The position numbers and the translations under genes were made by a program. Positions 1-7,834 of a stretch of 24,156 nucleotides of DNA are shown one piece after another (positions within the stretch are counted from its first letter, which is position 1; each line of letters starts with the position of its first letter). Source of the DNA: CAIVSN01 sp043778375 (GTDB lineage Bacteria > Patescibacteriota > Gracilibacteria > BD1-5 > UBA2023); assembly GCA_043778375.1 (NCBI GenBank), contig JAYWGH010000040.1:1-24156 (forward strand), written 5' to 3'. The notes beneath the pieces were generated by a model, which had not been told where the DNA came from, made no database searches, and worked only from the letters and a program-made list of their open reading frames with translations.

Positions 1-127
1 AATCACGAATATAGATTCCTTCATTGGAGGAACTCGTAAATTTTTCGATCGTCGCAAGCTCTGGAACTGATCTATCGAGTGTCAATACTGCTTTCGTAAA
101 GGAGAGCGTACACCAAAGAAGGGCTAA
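1..127 (+). CDS. C-terminal tail of an unrecognised protein (5' end outside window)
   Basis: Reading from base 2 on the plus strand gives 41 open codons ending in TAA at 125-127, if TGA at 68-70 is glycine as elsewhere in the window. The tail is basic and contains a CxxC pair (IECQYCFRKG), which suggests half of a zinc knuckle or an intramolecular cysteine pair. It converges with the minus-strand gene ending at 124: the two stop codons share bases 124-126. The family cannot be named from so short a tail. The exactly antisense frame is also open, so the strand choice rests on the clean stop, the CxxC and the tight convergent packing. Confidence 0.5.
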
Positions 128-540
128 TTCCTCCCCATCCTCGCATCGAGCCGCATGAGCTCGTACCGCACTTTGCGAGTTCGTACGACCTCCTCGATAG
201 AGTGTTCATTCTTATTTTGTCCCGCACTCCCGGTCTTCAGCTCGAGAAATACGATCTCACGCAGTCGCCCCTCAGAGAGTCCATCAAATACTATATAGTC
301 GACCCCCTTCCCTACAAATATCATATCTCGTGGTTTATAGGGAAATGACCCGATAAGTGGAGCAATTTTCTCATATACTTCACCGAGGATAACAGACTTT
401 GATCTCCCTATTGCGTCACTGCGAGCCCCTCGCAATTCTGCGTGTCGTAGGATCCGTCCAAGCATGAGTCCGAAGGCAAGTAACACTATCCCGAGACCTA
501 TCAATTGCCATACCGGAAAACTGAGCATATTGTGGAACAT
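124..540 (-). CDS. Holliday-junction-resolvase-related endonuclease domain protein, membrane-anchored
   Basis: A 138-residue protein. The N-terminus has one hydrophobic segment (FPVWQLIGLGIVLLAFGLML, about residues 7-26). It is followed by a basic linker and a compact domain that resembles the family annotated as endonuclease related to archaeal Holliday junction resolvase (Pfam Endonuc_Holl). Visible family features are SKSVILGEVYEKIAPL, the FPYKPRD turn, GVDYIVFDGLSEG, and VFLELKTG, whose E-x-K is the nuclease-fold catalytic pattern together with the preceding D. Members of this family commonly carry such an anchor. The start is set at the ATG at 538-540 because the 30 codons upstream are not domain-like and overlap the divergent gene's promoter. 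An upstream ATG at 628-630 is possible. TAG stop at 124-126. Activity is inferred from the fold only. Confidence 0.7.
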   Translation of the reverse strand: MFHNMLSFPVWQLIGLGIVLLAFGLMLGRILRHAELRGARSDAIGRSKSVILGEVYEKIAPLIGSFPYKPRDMIFVGKGVDYIVFDGLSEGRLREIVFLELKTGSAGQNKNEHSIEEVVRTRKVRYELMRLDARMGRN

Positions 541-546
541 ATTCGC

Positions 547-574
547 TTGGGTTTTAAAAATGACTCGATATACT
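547..574 (+). promoter_or_regulatory. Sigma70-like promoter for the 599 gene
   Basis: TTGGGT (547-552), a 16-base spacer, then TATACT (569-574). The ATG at 599 lies 24 bases downstream, implying a short leader of about 18 bases. It lies in the divergent gap next to the 124-540 gene. Confidence 0.45.
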
Positions 575-598
575 CGAGCATATTGTCCTGACCTTTCT

Positions 599-1264
599 AT
601 GCAAATACTTCTTACAACCTCGAGAGCCATTTATGAGTCCACTGCACAGTGACTCGACCTCATCGCGCGTACTGCGGATATCGCCGTTTCAGTAGCAAAT
701 ACCCTCATTTACTCACCGAGTATCACCGAGGAGCTCATAGTGGCGACCATCACCGCTTACAATCCTGACAAGATCTGGATCCTCGCCGAGGGACGTCTCG
801 TCGACAACGAACATCAGGTCGGAGATATTATCATGCCAAATGTATTTTTGCGGGCAAACCATGAGATCGACGGAGTCGAGTTCACAAAAGCCAATCAAGA
901 TGCCTACCTCCATGATCCACTTTTCTTGCGCCACTTTGAGCGGCAGTCGGATATGGATTTTGAGAAGTTTGGGCTCTCAGTCGGTGGAATATGTGTGACG
1001 AGTCCTGAGGGTATGGATATCCCGACTCGCGAGCAACTCGAGTTTGCCTATCAGGCTGACTGTGTCGACGAGGTCAGCTACGAGATCATTGACGCAGCAA
1101 GGCGTCTCGAGAGATCAGAAATCATGTATCCAGTACTTCTCATCACCGAGGCAAATATGCTCCCAGAGAGACTTGCGCTCATCGCCCAAAATATCGCCCC
1201 AGTAATCAACTATATCCAATCCGACACTACCAATGACAATGACCGAGAGGACGATCGGATTTAA
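599..1264 (+). CDS. Nucleoside phosphorylase/MTA-SAH nucleosidase-like protein, divergent
   Basis: A 221-residue protein when TGA at 650-652 is glycine; with the standard code only a GTG-started fragment from 740 is visible. The order of motifs follows the PNP_UDP_1 fold: a beta strand ILLTTSRAIYEST, then AYNPDKIWILAEG where the family has a Gly-rich phosphate or substrate loop, then HQVGDIIMPN, which matches the family's VGDVVIP, then GLSVGGICVTSPEG and CVDEVSYEIIDAARR near the usual VDMExAA helix. The key residues are altered: the GSAGG loop reads AEGRL, and the terminal SDxA-type aspartate reads TEAN. It may therefore be inactive or use another substrate. ATG 599 is chosen because a promoter sits just upstream; ATG 560 is an alternative but overlaps the promoter spacer. 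It overlaps corA by 32 bases. Confidence 0.55.
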
Positions 1265-2222
1265 CAAATCCAAATGGGTAGATATCATCAATCCCAGTAA
1301 TGAGGTAGTTGATGCTATTATCGAGGAGTATGGATTTCACGAGCTTGACCGTGATGCAATCATCGAGCCAGATCAGACGGCGCGAGTCGACACCTATGAC
1401 CACTATATTTTTGTGGTGCTCCATTTTCCAAAATACGATACCAAGACCAAGCGCTATCTCACCAATGAATTTAACATCTTTCTCTCGAGAGAGTATCTCA
1501 TCACCCTGCGGTACTACTCGAGTGATACGATGGATAGACTCCACGAGCATTATGAGCTCCTCTCAGGGATCGAGCAACAATCAGAGTCCAGCTCTCGCAG
1601 TCGCCTCGATAAACAGCCAAAATCTCGCGTACTTGCGAGCCAAAAAACGGACCTCCAGAGCGGAAATATGCTCTATGAAGTGATCGATCAAATGCTCGAT
1701 AAAGTATTTCGGACACTCGATAGATTTGGAAAGGATCTGCGAAATATGGAGAAGTCGATTTTCTCCAAGCGCTCTCGTGGTGGTAAAGAGCTCATCGAGG
1801 AAATGATGATCAAAAAGCGCAACATCATCACCCTCAAACATATGATCAATCCGCAAATCGCAGCGATCAAACTCCTTGAGCTGCGTACCAACTCGATGTT
1901 TGGAGACATAACCGAGGCATACTTTGAAAATCTCGACGACAAAGTCCAGAAAATCGCTGCTGAAATCGAGCTCCACCAAGAGAATATTGAGTCCATGGAG
2001 CTCACTCTCAAGACACTCTTTGACCTCGAGACGAATACTACGATCAAGTATCTCACGGTATTTTCGGCGTTTATGCTCCCACTCACGCTCATTACGAGTT
2101 TTTTTGGGATGAATATCGAGAAGGTGCCATTTAACGATGGGCTCGTATATGGGAGCATGCTCGGCACGCTCCTCCTGCTCGGAGTAACTGTCGGGGCACT
2201 CTCATATCTCCGCAAGATTTAG
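1233..2222 (+). CDS. corA: CorA family magnesium/divalent cation transporter
   Basis: A 329-residue protein of normal CorA length. The N-terminal cytoplasmic domain starts with the family pattern KWVDIINPSNEVVDAI and EPDQTARVDTYDHYIFVVLHFP. A long charged helix (about residues 145-275) forms the stalk. Two C-terminal membrane helices follow (about 273-291 and 305-323). The selectivity-loop GMN motif is at residues 292-294 between them. It forms a pentameric Mg2+ channel in the inner membrane. It contains no UGA codon. The ATG at 1233 overlaps the previous gene; a second ATG at 1239 is equally possible. TAG stop at 2220-2222. The overlap implies co-transcription with the nucleosidase-like gene, without a clear functional link. 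Confidence 0.93.
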   Translation: MTMTERTIGFNKSKWVDIINPSNEVVDAIIEEYGFHELDRDAIIEPDQTARVDTYDHYIFVVLHFPKYDTKTKRYLTNEFNIFLSREYLITLRYYSSDTMDRLHEHYELLSGIEQQSESSSRSRLDKQPKSRVLASQKTDLQSGNMLYEVIDQMLDKVFRTLDRFGKDLRNMEKSIFSKRSRGGKELIEEMMIKKRNIITLKHMINPQIAAIKLLELRTNSMFGDITEAYFENLDDKVQKIAAEIELHQENIESMELTLKTLFDLETNTTIKYLTVFSAFMLPLTLITSFFGMNIEKVPFNDGLVYGSMLGTLLLLGVTVGALSYLRKI

Positions 2223-2223
2223 C

Positions 2224-3081
2224 ATGCACAGTGAGTCTCTCTGAGCCCCTATATCACGGATTCACCTCGGTCTCGAGATCGAGGTTCCTTGGTCGAGCTA
2301 CTTTCCTGAGGCGCAGAGAGAGTGGTTTGTGCGAGATGAGCAGGCGCGAAAATACAGTGAGTTTAGTCCGAGTGAGCTCCGAGAGTTTGATGTATACTGC
2401 TCTGAGCTCGACTCTCAAAAACTCCCAGTGCTCGAGTCTATCGCTAAGAGTCTCGGGCTCACGAGATGAGCTGACCCATATTTTGAGTGGGTGTTTCCAC
2501 CGATCGACTCTGTCGCTCGTATCCTCGAGATCATAGCCAAGCTCCGAGTACGGTGAGCCCTCCCCGCAGGCAGGGCGTACTCACTCCAGATCACCCTTGG
2601 TGGAGTGAGTCCCTGTCCTGATCTCGGGGTATTTATGACTGTACTTGAGTTACTCGCGGGGATTGGGTCAAAGCGTATTATGAGCGCCCTCCATCCGAGC
2701 TCACCTTCCTATCCGAGTGGGTGGGCGCGCAAGTGAGTGGCGGGATACCGAGTTCGCTCCCCAGAGGAGATACTCCTCGAATACTCGTCTGCTCTCGAGA
2801 TTCGCACTCTCGTACTCCCAGAGGATCCGAAGAAGCTCTGAGTCCTCCTTGAGTTTGCCTCAAAATGCGGAAGTGAGCTCGCACGGACTGGACACTGTAG
2901 TGGCGACTGGCGAGATCATATCGCCTGAGAGCTCATATGAGCAGGCTTTTCACTCGATCGGTCAACCTGGGGAAATCTCGTCTCGGGTGGAGAGCTCTGG
3001 AGAAGATATGGGGAGTTCTTGGATCAGAAGGGGAGAGTTATTCTTGAATTTCTCCCCTCTTTCGCTACACTGCGCGCGTAA
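2224..3081 (+). CDS. Unknown protein with GxEIE motif, very rich in UGA codons
   Basis: A 285-residue protein visible only in code 25: seven UGA codons lie in one frame between the ATG at 2224 and the TAA at 3079. No membrane segment or signal peptide is seen. The N-terminus has HLGLEIEVPW, the middle YFEWVFPP and YSLQITLGG, then SALEIRTLVLP. This order (GxExE, a strand with an aromatic-acidic pair, a beta strand ending in GG, then ExR) recalls the glutamine-synthetase/gamma-glutamylcysteine-ligase or amidoligase fold. The histidines expected in amidoligases are not obvious, so this is only a hint. The gene begins one base after the corA stop and is followed at 3099 by the ABC-F gene, so it belongs to the same transcript. 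It could be a lineage-specific protein. Confidence 0.72.
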
Positions 3082-3098
3082 TTTTATACCCTCACACT

Positions 3099-4550
3099 AT
3101 GGCAGGAGAGACGATCGTACGATTTAACAATGTGACTTTTGGATATGAGGGTGGACGCACGCTCCTCGATGAGGTAGATTTTAATGTACGCACCGGGACA
3201 AAAATCACGATCATGGGGCAAAATGGTGCCGGAAAGTCGACGATTTTTAAGCTCATCACCGGAGTATTTAAAGCAAAATATGGGACAATCAACGCAGATA
3301 AAAACCTCAGTATTGGGCAGGCTTTTCAGGTCATGCCACAGGAAGATCGCGGGCTCACGATCCAGGCGTTCATGCGCAAATACTCGACAGATGACAGCTA
3401 CAACATCGACGCAAAGATCGGTGAGATACTCCGCGCCGTATCACTCGTAGCCCCACTGGATCGTATCGTGAGCTCATTTTCAGGTGGCCAGCAAGCTCGC
3501 CTCCTCCTCGCCTGAGCACTCATCAGTAATCCTGATCTCCTCCTCCTCGATGAGCCGACGAATAACCTCGATGTTATGGGTATCGAAAAGCTCACCGAGT
3601 TTCTCGTGAGCTACAAAAAGACCGTAATGGTGATCTCGCATGATGCGGACTTTCTCAACGCGTTTACTGACACCGTCCTCTACCTTGATGTGCATACCCA
3701 AAAAGTCGAGCAGTACCAAGGAAACTACAACGATGTTGTGGAGCAGATCGCTGCCCGTATTGAAAAAGAAAACCGTAAGAATGCTCTCATCGCAAAAGAA
3801 GCTCAAGCAAATAAAGAGCAAGCTGAGGTATTTGCGCACAAAGGAGGAAAACTCCGTCTCGTTGCCAAAAAAATGCGAGAAAAAGCCGAGGAGCTCGAGT
3901 CTCAAGAGGTCGACAATCGTCGCGAAGATAAGACGATTCGTGAGTTCAATATCCCGGTACAGTCTGATATTGGAGGAGTGATCCTGGGACTCACCTCTGT
4001 GCGCGTCATCCGCAATCATACCGCCGTCGAGGAGCCAGTAGATATCTCCCTCCAGCGAGGTCGTCACCTCCTCCTCTCAGGCCCAAATGGGATTGGTAAG
4101 ACTACCCTCCTCGAGTCGATAGCCAACGGTACTGCGCTCGGAGCTACCATCGGCGCGGGAGTGAAAATCGGGTATTACCGTCAAGATTTCTCCACTCTCA
4201 ACTTTGAGCAGACAGCGTACGAGGCTCTTAATGAGGCAGGTGATAATAATCTCCAAGAAGGTCAGCTCCGCTCATTTGCTGCAGGTTTTCTCATCACTGG
4301 TGAGGTTATGAAGACCAAGATCGGACATCTCTCAGAGGGGCAGAAGGCACTCGTTGCTTTTGCGACACTCTGTCTCCAAAAACCTGGACTCCTCATCCTC
4401 GATGAGCCGACCAATCATGTAAATTTCCGACATCTTCCTGTGATCGCGAAGGCACTCGATGAGTATGAAGGGACGATGATCCTCGTCTCTCACTCTAACG
4501 AGTTTGTGTGGCAAATTCGTATCGATGACTACCTCGAGCTTGAGCCGTAA
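3099..4550 (+). CDS. ABC-F family ATPase (translation factor type)
   Basis: A 483-residue protein with two ABC cassettes and no membrane domain, as in ABC-F proteins that act at the ribosomal E site. Cassette 1 has Walker A GQNGAGKST at residues 40-48, signature SFSGGQQAR, and Walker B with LLLLDEPTNNLD. UGA at 3513-3515 encodes glycine 139, just after the signature helix. A charged linker rich in Lys and Glu (about residues 205-280) joins the cassettes. Cassette 2 has Walker A GPNGIGKTT at 328-336, signature HLSEGQK, and LLILDEPTNHVN, where the D-loop aspartate is replaced by asparagine. A weak -10 (TATACC, 3085-3090) lies eight bases before the ATG. The subfamily cannot be assigned from the sequence alone. 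TAA stop. Confidence 0.92.
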
Positions 4551-4866
4551 AAAGGTGGCACTCGCGACCCCTGTGATACTCCAAATCGCGGAGAATGGAG
4601 AGATTTCTCAAGTACCAAAACCCGCTTGGACCTACCTCCTACGATGTGCTGATGATACTCTCTACTGTGGCTCTACCACTGATCTCATTCGTCGTGTGCG
4701 CGAGCACAACACGAGTGACCGATGAGCGCGCTATACCAGTGGGCGTAGACCGATAGAGCTCGTGTATAGTGAGAAGTATCTAAGTCTCGGAGAGGCTCTA
4801 GCGCGCGAATATATGATCAAGCAAATGAGTCGCCAGGTAAAAGAAGTACTCATACTCGGCAAATAG
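4525..4866 (+). CDS. GIY-YIG nuclease domain protein
   Basis: A 113-residue protein of the small UvrC-like GIY-YIG type. The motif pair reads TYLL (residues 36-39) and LYCG (46-49). The catalytic arginine context is DLIRRVREHN (R56, H61), and the conserved glutamate is E95 in LAREYMIK. UGA at 4723-4725 encodes G67 in GARYT, a position that is glycine across this family, which directly supports UGA=Gly. The N-terminal 34 residues are extra relative to the usual 80-95-residue proteins. The ATG at 4525 overlaps the ABC-F gene by 26 bases; no closer in-frame ATG lies before the domain, so a downstream GTG start is possible. TAG stop at 4864. It is likely a DNA-processing enzyme with unknown target. 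Confidence 0.85.
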
Positions 4867-4915
4867 GTTCGCCTATCGAATTTTGGTATTCCACTTTTTG
4901 GACTACACTCTTGTC

Positions 4916-4921
4916 TATAAC
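4916..4921 (+). promoter_or_regulatory. Candidate -10 element for the TspO-like gene
   Basis: TATAAC nine bases before the ATG at 4931, a spacing that would give an almost leaderless mRNA. The -35 is poor: TTTTTG at 4895-4900 with a 15-base spacer, or TTGGAC at 4898 with 12. Confidence 0.3.
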
Positions 4922-4930
4922 CTCTCTCAC

Positions 4931-5644
4931 ATGCGATACTTTTTCCTCCTCGTTGTAGCTGTTACTGTCGGATTTAGTACTTGGGCGAGTGCTCCTATGT
5001 TTGGATATCCGCTCAATAGTATGAATCAAGGGCAGATCTCAAACCTCTACCCAAATCTCGTCACTCCAGCAACCTACGCCTTTAGTATATGGGGACTCAT
5101 CTACCTCACATGGGGAGTGCTCGCTCTCCTCATCGCGACTGGATACATACAGGCAAAAAACAAATTCCTCTGGGTATTTTCATCTGCCATCCTCCTCTCA
5201 TCACTCTGGCTGGTACCATTTCAGTATCAATGGGAGTTCACTTCTCTCGGGGTTATGCTCTGGATACTCGCACTCGCACTTTGGAGTGTCCACCTCAGCC
5301 GTAAAGAGCATCTATTTACGAGACTCACGACTGAGCTTTTCCTCGGATGGATCACGGTCGCTACTGCCGCAAATGTCGCAATAGTTGTTGTCTCCACTCC
5401 TCTCCTCGCAAATATCGCAGTATTTACCCCGGTTATCTGGACACTCATCGGGCTTGCTGTAGCAACTGCTATACATATCTGGGTACTCATTCGCTACCGA
5501 TCATATGTGACAGGACTCGTACTTGTTTGGGCGCTCGTAGCAAATATTGTAGAACATACCGATAGACTACAGCAGATCGGAGTAGGCGCACTCATACTCA
5601 TTATACTTGCGGCACAGGGATATACATATTTCGCAAAAAAGTAG
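4931..5644 (+). CDS. TspO/MBR-like tryptophan-rich membrane protein
   Basis: A 237-residue, almost wholly hydrophobic protein with about seven membrane helices and many tryptophans. The segment TPATYAFSIWGLIYLTWGVL matches the conserved TspO/MBR core (P-x-x-x-F-x-x-W-x-x-I-Y), and FGYPLNSMNQGQISNLYPNL precedes it, as in extended TspO-related proteins longer than the usual 160 residues. TspO proteins bind porphyrins or other hydrophobic ligands. Ligand and role here are unknown. The ATG at 4931 is chosen because a -10 box lies nine bases upstream and a hydrophobic helix follows at once; an in-frame TTG at 4883 would add 16 residues. No UGA codon. TAG stop. Confidence 0.68.
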   Translation: MRYFFLLVVAVTVGFSTWASAPMFGYPLNSMNQGQISNLYPNLVTPATYAFSIWGLIYLTWGVLALLIATGYIQAKNKFLWVFSSAILLSSLWLVPFQYQWEFTSLGVMLWILALALWSVHLSRKEHLFTRLTTELFLGWITVATAANVAIVVVSTPLLANIAVFTPVIWTLIGLAVATAIHIWVLIRYRSYVTGLVLVWALVANIVEHTDRLQQIGVGALILIILAAQGYTYFAKK

Positions 5645-5675
5645 ACACACCAAGAACTTATTGTATCTGTGTAAA

Positions 5676-5705
5676 TTGACTTTACTTTAAATATATTTTT
5701 ATAAT
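5676..5705 (+). promoter_or_regulatory. Near-consensus sigma70 promoter, leaderless type
   Basis: TTGACT (5676-5681), an 18-base AT-rich spacer, and a perfect TATAAT (5700-5705). The ATG of the next gene is at 5715, only nine bases after the -10, so transcription should begin at or just before the start codon. The whole stretch 5685-5715 is almost pure A+T. Confidence 0.75.
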
Positions 5706-5714
5706 ATATATTAT

Positions 5715-6512
5715 ATGAAAATCAATTCCCACTTTGAAGTACTAAATTCAGATGAGATCTCAGAAAGTCTGTTAATTTCTGATATTGTTTGAGGCTACAG
5801 ACTTCCCCGAGATCTTTTATGACCAAGTTATACAGTATTAAGCCATAGCCAGTGAGTGAATGATTTACGGCCTATGAAGGGAAATGTTTCTTTCTATAAG
5901 AAATCAGTTAATGATGTTATAGAGAGAGGAAACCGAAGCTGTATTAAATTCAGAGTTCAAGTAAGCCCATTTGATACTCGAATTTCGTCCTTTGAGAGTT
6001 TCATATATTGGGATGGATTAATGCTCAAATGATCTCCTCATACAACTATAGTGAATAGCCTGTATGATTCATCATCTGAGAAATATTACTTTCCTATATG
6101 TGGTCTATTTCTTACAAAAGAAGAAGCACAAACTGCAAGAATGTACTATTGTAGTAATCACAAGTTTTTTGTATATATACGTGATTGAGAAACTCATATA
6201 GAAAGTCTTACTACTGGGAAAATTCTCAAGTGTGGACAGCTTACAAATGATATCTCTGACAGAGATCCTGGTAAATGAATTATTATCTCTTCCCCTGGAA
6301 GTAATCAACCTTTTCTCGTATCTCATGGTCCAAAAGATGGGGTATCAAAAGTTCAGTTTTTCACTAACAACGCTACCATCCATACTCTTCACGGGTCTGA
6401 AAGTACATTGTTATTATCTACTCAAGACAGTAAAAAAGCTTTTGTTGTAGCGAATGAAGTATCCCCTGTGGAAGAAGATACAAACATTCTCCCATTTAAA
6501 GGCTACAAATAG
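5715..6512 (+). CDS. Unknown protein in an AT-rich gene with six UGA codons
   Basis: A 265-residue protein seen only in code 25; UGA-encoded glycines include those in DIVGGYRL, SHSQGVND, LMLKGSPH and YIRDGETH. No membrane segment or signal peptide. Many beta-prone stretches follow (FYKKSVNDVI, IKFRVQVSPF, FFVYIRDG, IIISSPGS, KVQFFTNN), which suggests a beta-rich fold. I recognise no family. Base use differs clearly from its neighbours: A/T-ending codons (TTA, ATT, AAA) are frequent, whereas the rest of the window favours CTC, GAG and ATC. This could mean recent acquisition or relaxed selection, though UGA=Gly use shows it is adapted to this host's code. It has its own strong promoter. TAG stop at 6510. 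Confidence 0.75.
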
Positions 6513-6547
6513 TATGTTAGTGGGGTAGTATCATCTACTATATGACA

Positions 6548-6575
6548 TTGCCATAAGCCCTCGGACTCATACAAT
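6548..6575 (+). promoter_or_regulatory. Candidate promoter for the 6604 gene
   Basis: TTGCCA (6548-6553), a 16-base spacer, and TACAAT (6570-6575), with the ATG 28 bases further on. A second TACAAT begins at 6579. Confidence 0.4.
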
Positions 6576-6603
6576 TCATACAATATTTACGGAAACTTCC
6601 CAC

Positions 6604-7554
6604 ATGCCCTGAGTCAAATTTTCGACCGATAAACAAGATATCATCGATGTGAATCGTCGTTCTGTCATGTGCAAAACTGGCATCTACATTATAGAGCTTT
6701 CGACGATGAATGGGGTGATGGACAGAGAAACAGCTGAGTCAATCCGAAGCGAGCTTGTGGCACGAAATGTTCCCGTGAGACAACTCACCAATCTCTCTAA
6801 AATTGACCCAAACTGGACAGAGTACTCGGGCTCCCTCAAGAGCCTGATAGATACTCGAAATATATCGACTGATCTTTTTGAGATACAGCATGAGATACTG
6901 ATATTTGATGACACAGTGGCCCTTTATCGTACGGAGCCTCAGGTGTCTTATACAGGAATAGAAGATGCAAACTACGCATCGGTCATGCGGAGCCTCTTTG
7001 AAAATCTCTGGAAAGCCTCACAAATGATGGTCTGGGGAATCAATGGGAGTATTTCGGCAAAGCAGTACCTGCCCATGAGTATGAAGTTTGGCGGTAAGCC
7101 AAGTATCGTATACCCAGCAAAAGATGATGGGAATATATCACAAGCTTACTCTGGAGATGGAATTGCGTCTATAACTGAGTATCTTCATACTTCGCTTGCA
7201 CTGCACTCAAAAAAACTAGAAGATGCTGACATGCTCATCCTCTATGTCTGGAATGACGGTCCAGTCCCGATGGTCGATGTTTGGAAAGTAATGCGCAACA
7301 GTATAAGTGATGACTCAGGATTTCTCTATGATAATTTTACCCTCAAGGGCAATGCCATAGATACGAGCATGGGGGCAGCTTCGGGGAATTCTCTCATCGT
7401 ATTTACGGCAGAAGAGCTCCTATTGCGACGCCTGATCATAGAGGAGGGGAAGACATTTCTCGAGGCCTCAGATAGAGAGTTATATTTCCCGGTATTTCCC
7501 GCTGGGCTGATGCCGAGTGAGAGGTTTGGGGAGAAAGAATCACAAAAGAAATAG
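6604..7554 (+). CDS. Unknown cytosolic protein
   Basis: A 316-residue protein starting at the ATG at 6604 with UGA (6610-6612) as its third codon, glycine; a GTG at 6649 is the only start visible with the standard code. It is soluble in appearance. The first 80 residues hold an acidic helical region (NGVMDRETAESIRSELVARN). The middle contains KASQMMVWGINGSI, KFGGKPSIVYPAKDDG and DADMLILYVWNDGPVPMVDV. The pattern of strands and helices suggests an alpha/beta fold, but no motif identifies a family. The gene ends in TAG at 7552-7554, three bases before a duplicated tRNA 3' end. Its codon use is intermediate between the AT-rich gene before it and the rest of the window. Confidence 0.78.
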
Positions 7555-7556
7555 GA

Positions 7557-7575
7557 GGTTGGGATAGAAGGATTC
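7557..7575. repeat. 19-bp direct repeat of the tRNA-Gln 3' end (copy 1)
   Basis: Bases 7557-7575 are identical to 7719-7737, which cover two bases of the CCA, the discriminator, the 3' acceptor strand and the T-stem end of tRNA-Gln. A duplicated tRNA 3' end is the usual form of an integration (att) core. Only about 140 bases lie between the copies and no integrase is in the window, so it may be a scar. Confidence 0.6.
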
Positions 7576-7576
7576 T

Positions 7577-7649
7577 TTTCTAGCCCTTCTGGCTAGAAAC
7601 GCTTCAGCCATGAGCCAAATCGTTGGCTCATTAAAATGCTTTGCATTTT
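7577..7649. other. Three tandem perfect hairpins
   Basis: Stem 1: 9 bp, 7577-7585 with 7591-7599, five-base loop. Stem 2: 9 bp, 7610-7618 with 7623-7631, four-base loop. Stem 3: 7 bp, 7633-7639 with 7643-7649, three-base loop. GCTTCAG occurs at 7601-7607 and again at 7650-7656, flanking stems 2 and 3. No ORF or U-tract explains them. They could be a small structured RNA, part of a recombination site, or nested terminators. Confidence 0.55.
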
Positions 7650-7680
7650 GCTTCAGTTCGAATCCCCATTCAAATTCATA

Positions 7681-7708
7681 AAATATAAAACCCTCCATTC
7701 GGAGGGTT
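7681..7708 (-). terminator. Rho-independent terminator downstream of tRNA-Gln
   Basis: Stem AACCCTCC (7689-7696) pairs with GGAGGGTT (7701-7708) around a four-base loop. On the minus strand it is followed by a T-rich run. It begins ten bases after the encoded CCA of tRNA-Gln. Confidence 0.8.
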
Positions 7709-7717
7709 AATATTTTA

Positions 7718-7791
7718 TGGTTGGGATAGAAGGATTCGAACCTTCGGTGGGGGATTCAGAGTCCCCTGCCTTACCACTTGGCGATATCCCA
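7718..7791 (-). tRNA. tRNA-Gln (anticodon CUG), CCA encoded
   Basis: On the minus strand the acceptor TGGGATA (7791-7785) pairs with TATCCCA (7728-7722), followed by discriminator A and an encoded CCA (7720-7718). The D arm is GCC/GGC, the anticodon stem GGGGA/TCCCC encloses the loop CTCTGAA with anticodon CTG, and the T arm is GAAGG/CCTTC around TTCGAAT. All stems are complete. It decodes CAG; a second tRNA-Gln (UUG) would be expected elsewhere for CAA. A terminator follows directly. Confidence 0.93.
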
Positions 7792-7834
7792 TTGCGTGAC
7801 GAGGGTATACAAAACTCCAGCAAAGGCAAAGGTT

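Noticed and set aside
1..121. Minus-strand open reading opposite the first gene tail
   Set aside because: It is the exact antisense codon frame of the plus-strand tail, has no start codon near the upstream gene's end, and lacks a stop in view.
541..630. Upstream ATG (630) as start of the resolvase-related gene
   Set aside because: It would run through the divergent promoter at 547-574 and into the divergent gene's first codons; family proteins begin near the membrane segment.
2231..3127. Plus-strand ORFs at 2231-2536 and 2717-3127
   Set aside because: They lie in other frames of the 285-residue code-25 gene, are Ser/Arg-rich and look like shadows. The code-25 frame fills the region exactly between corA and the ABC-F gene.
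3513..3515. Apparent nonsense mutations or split genes (ABC-F, GIY-YIG, protease, flippase and others)
   Set aside because: Every interruption is a TGA in an otherwise continuous conserved frame; none is TAA or TAG. Recoding explains all of them at once.
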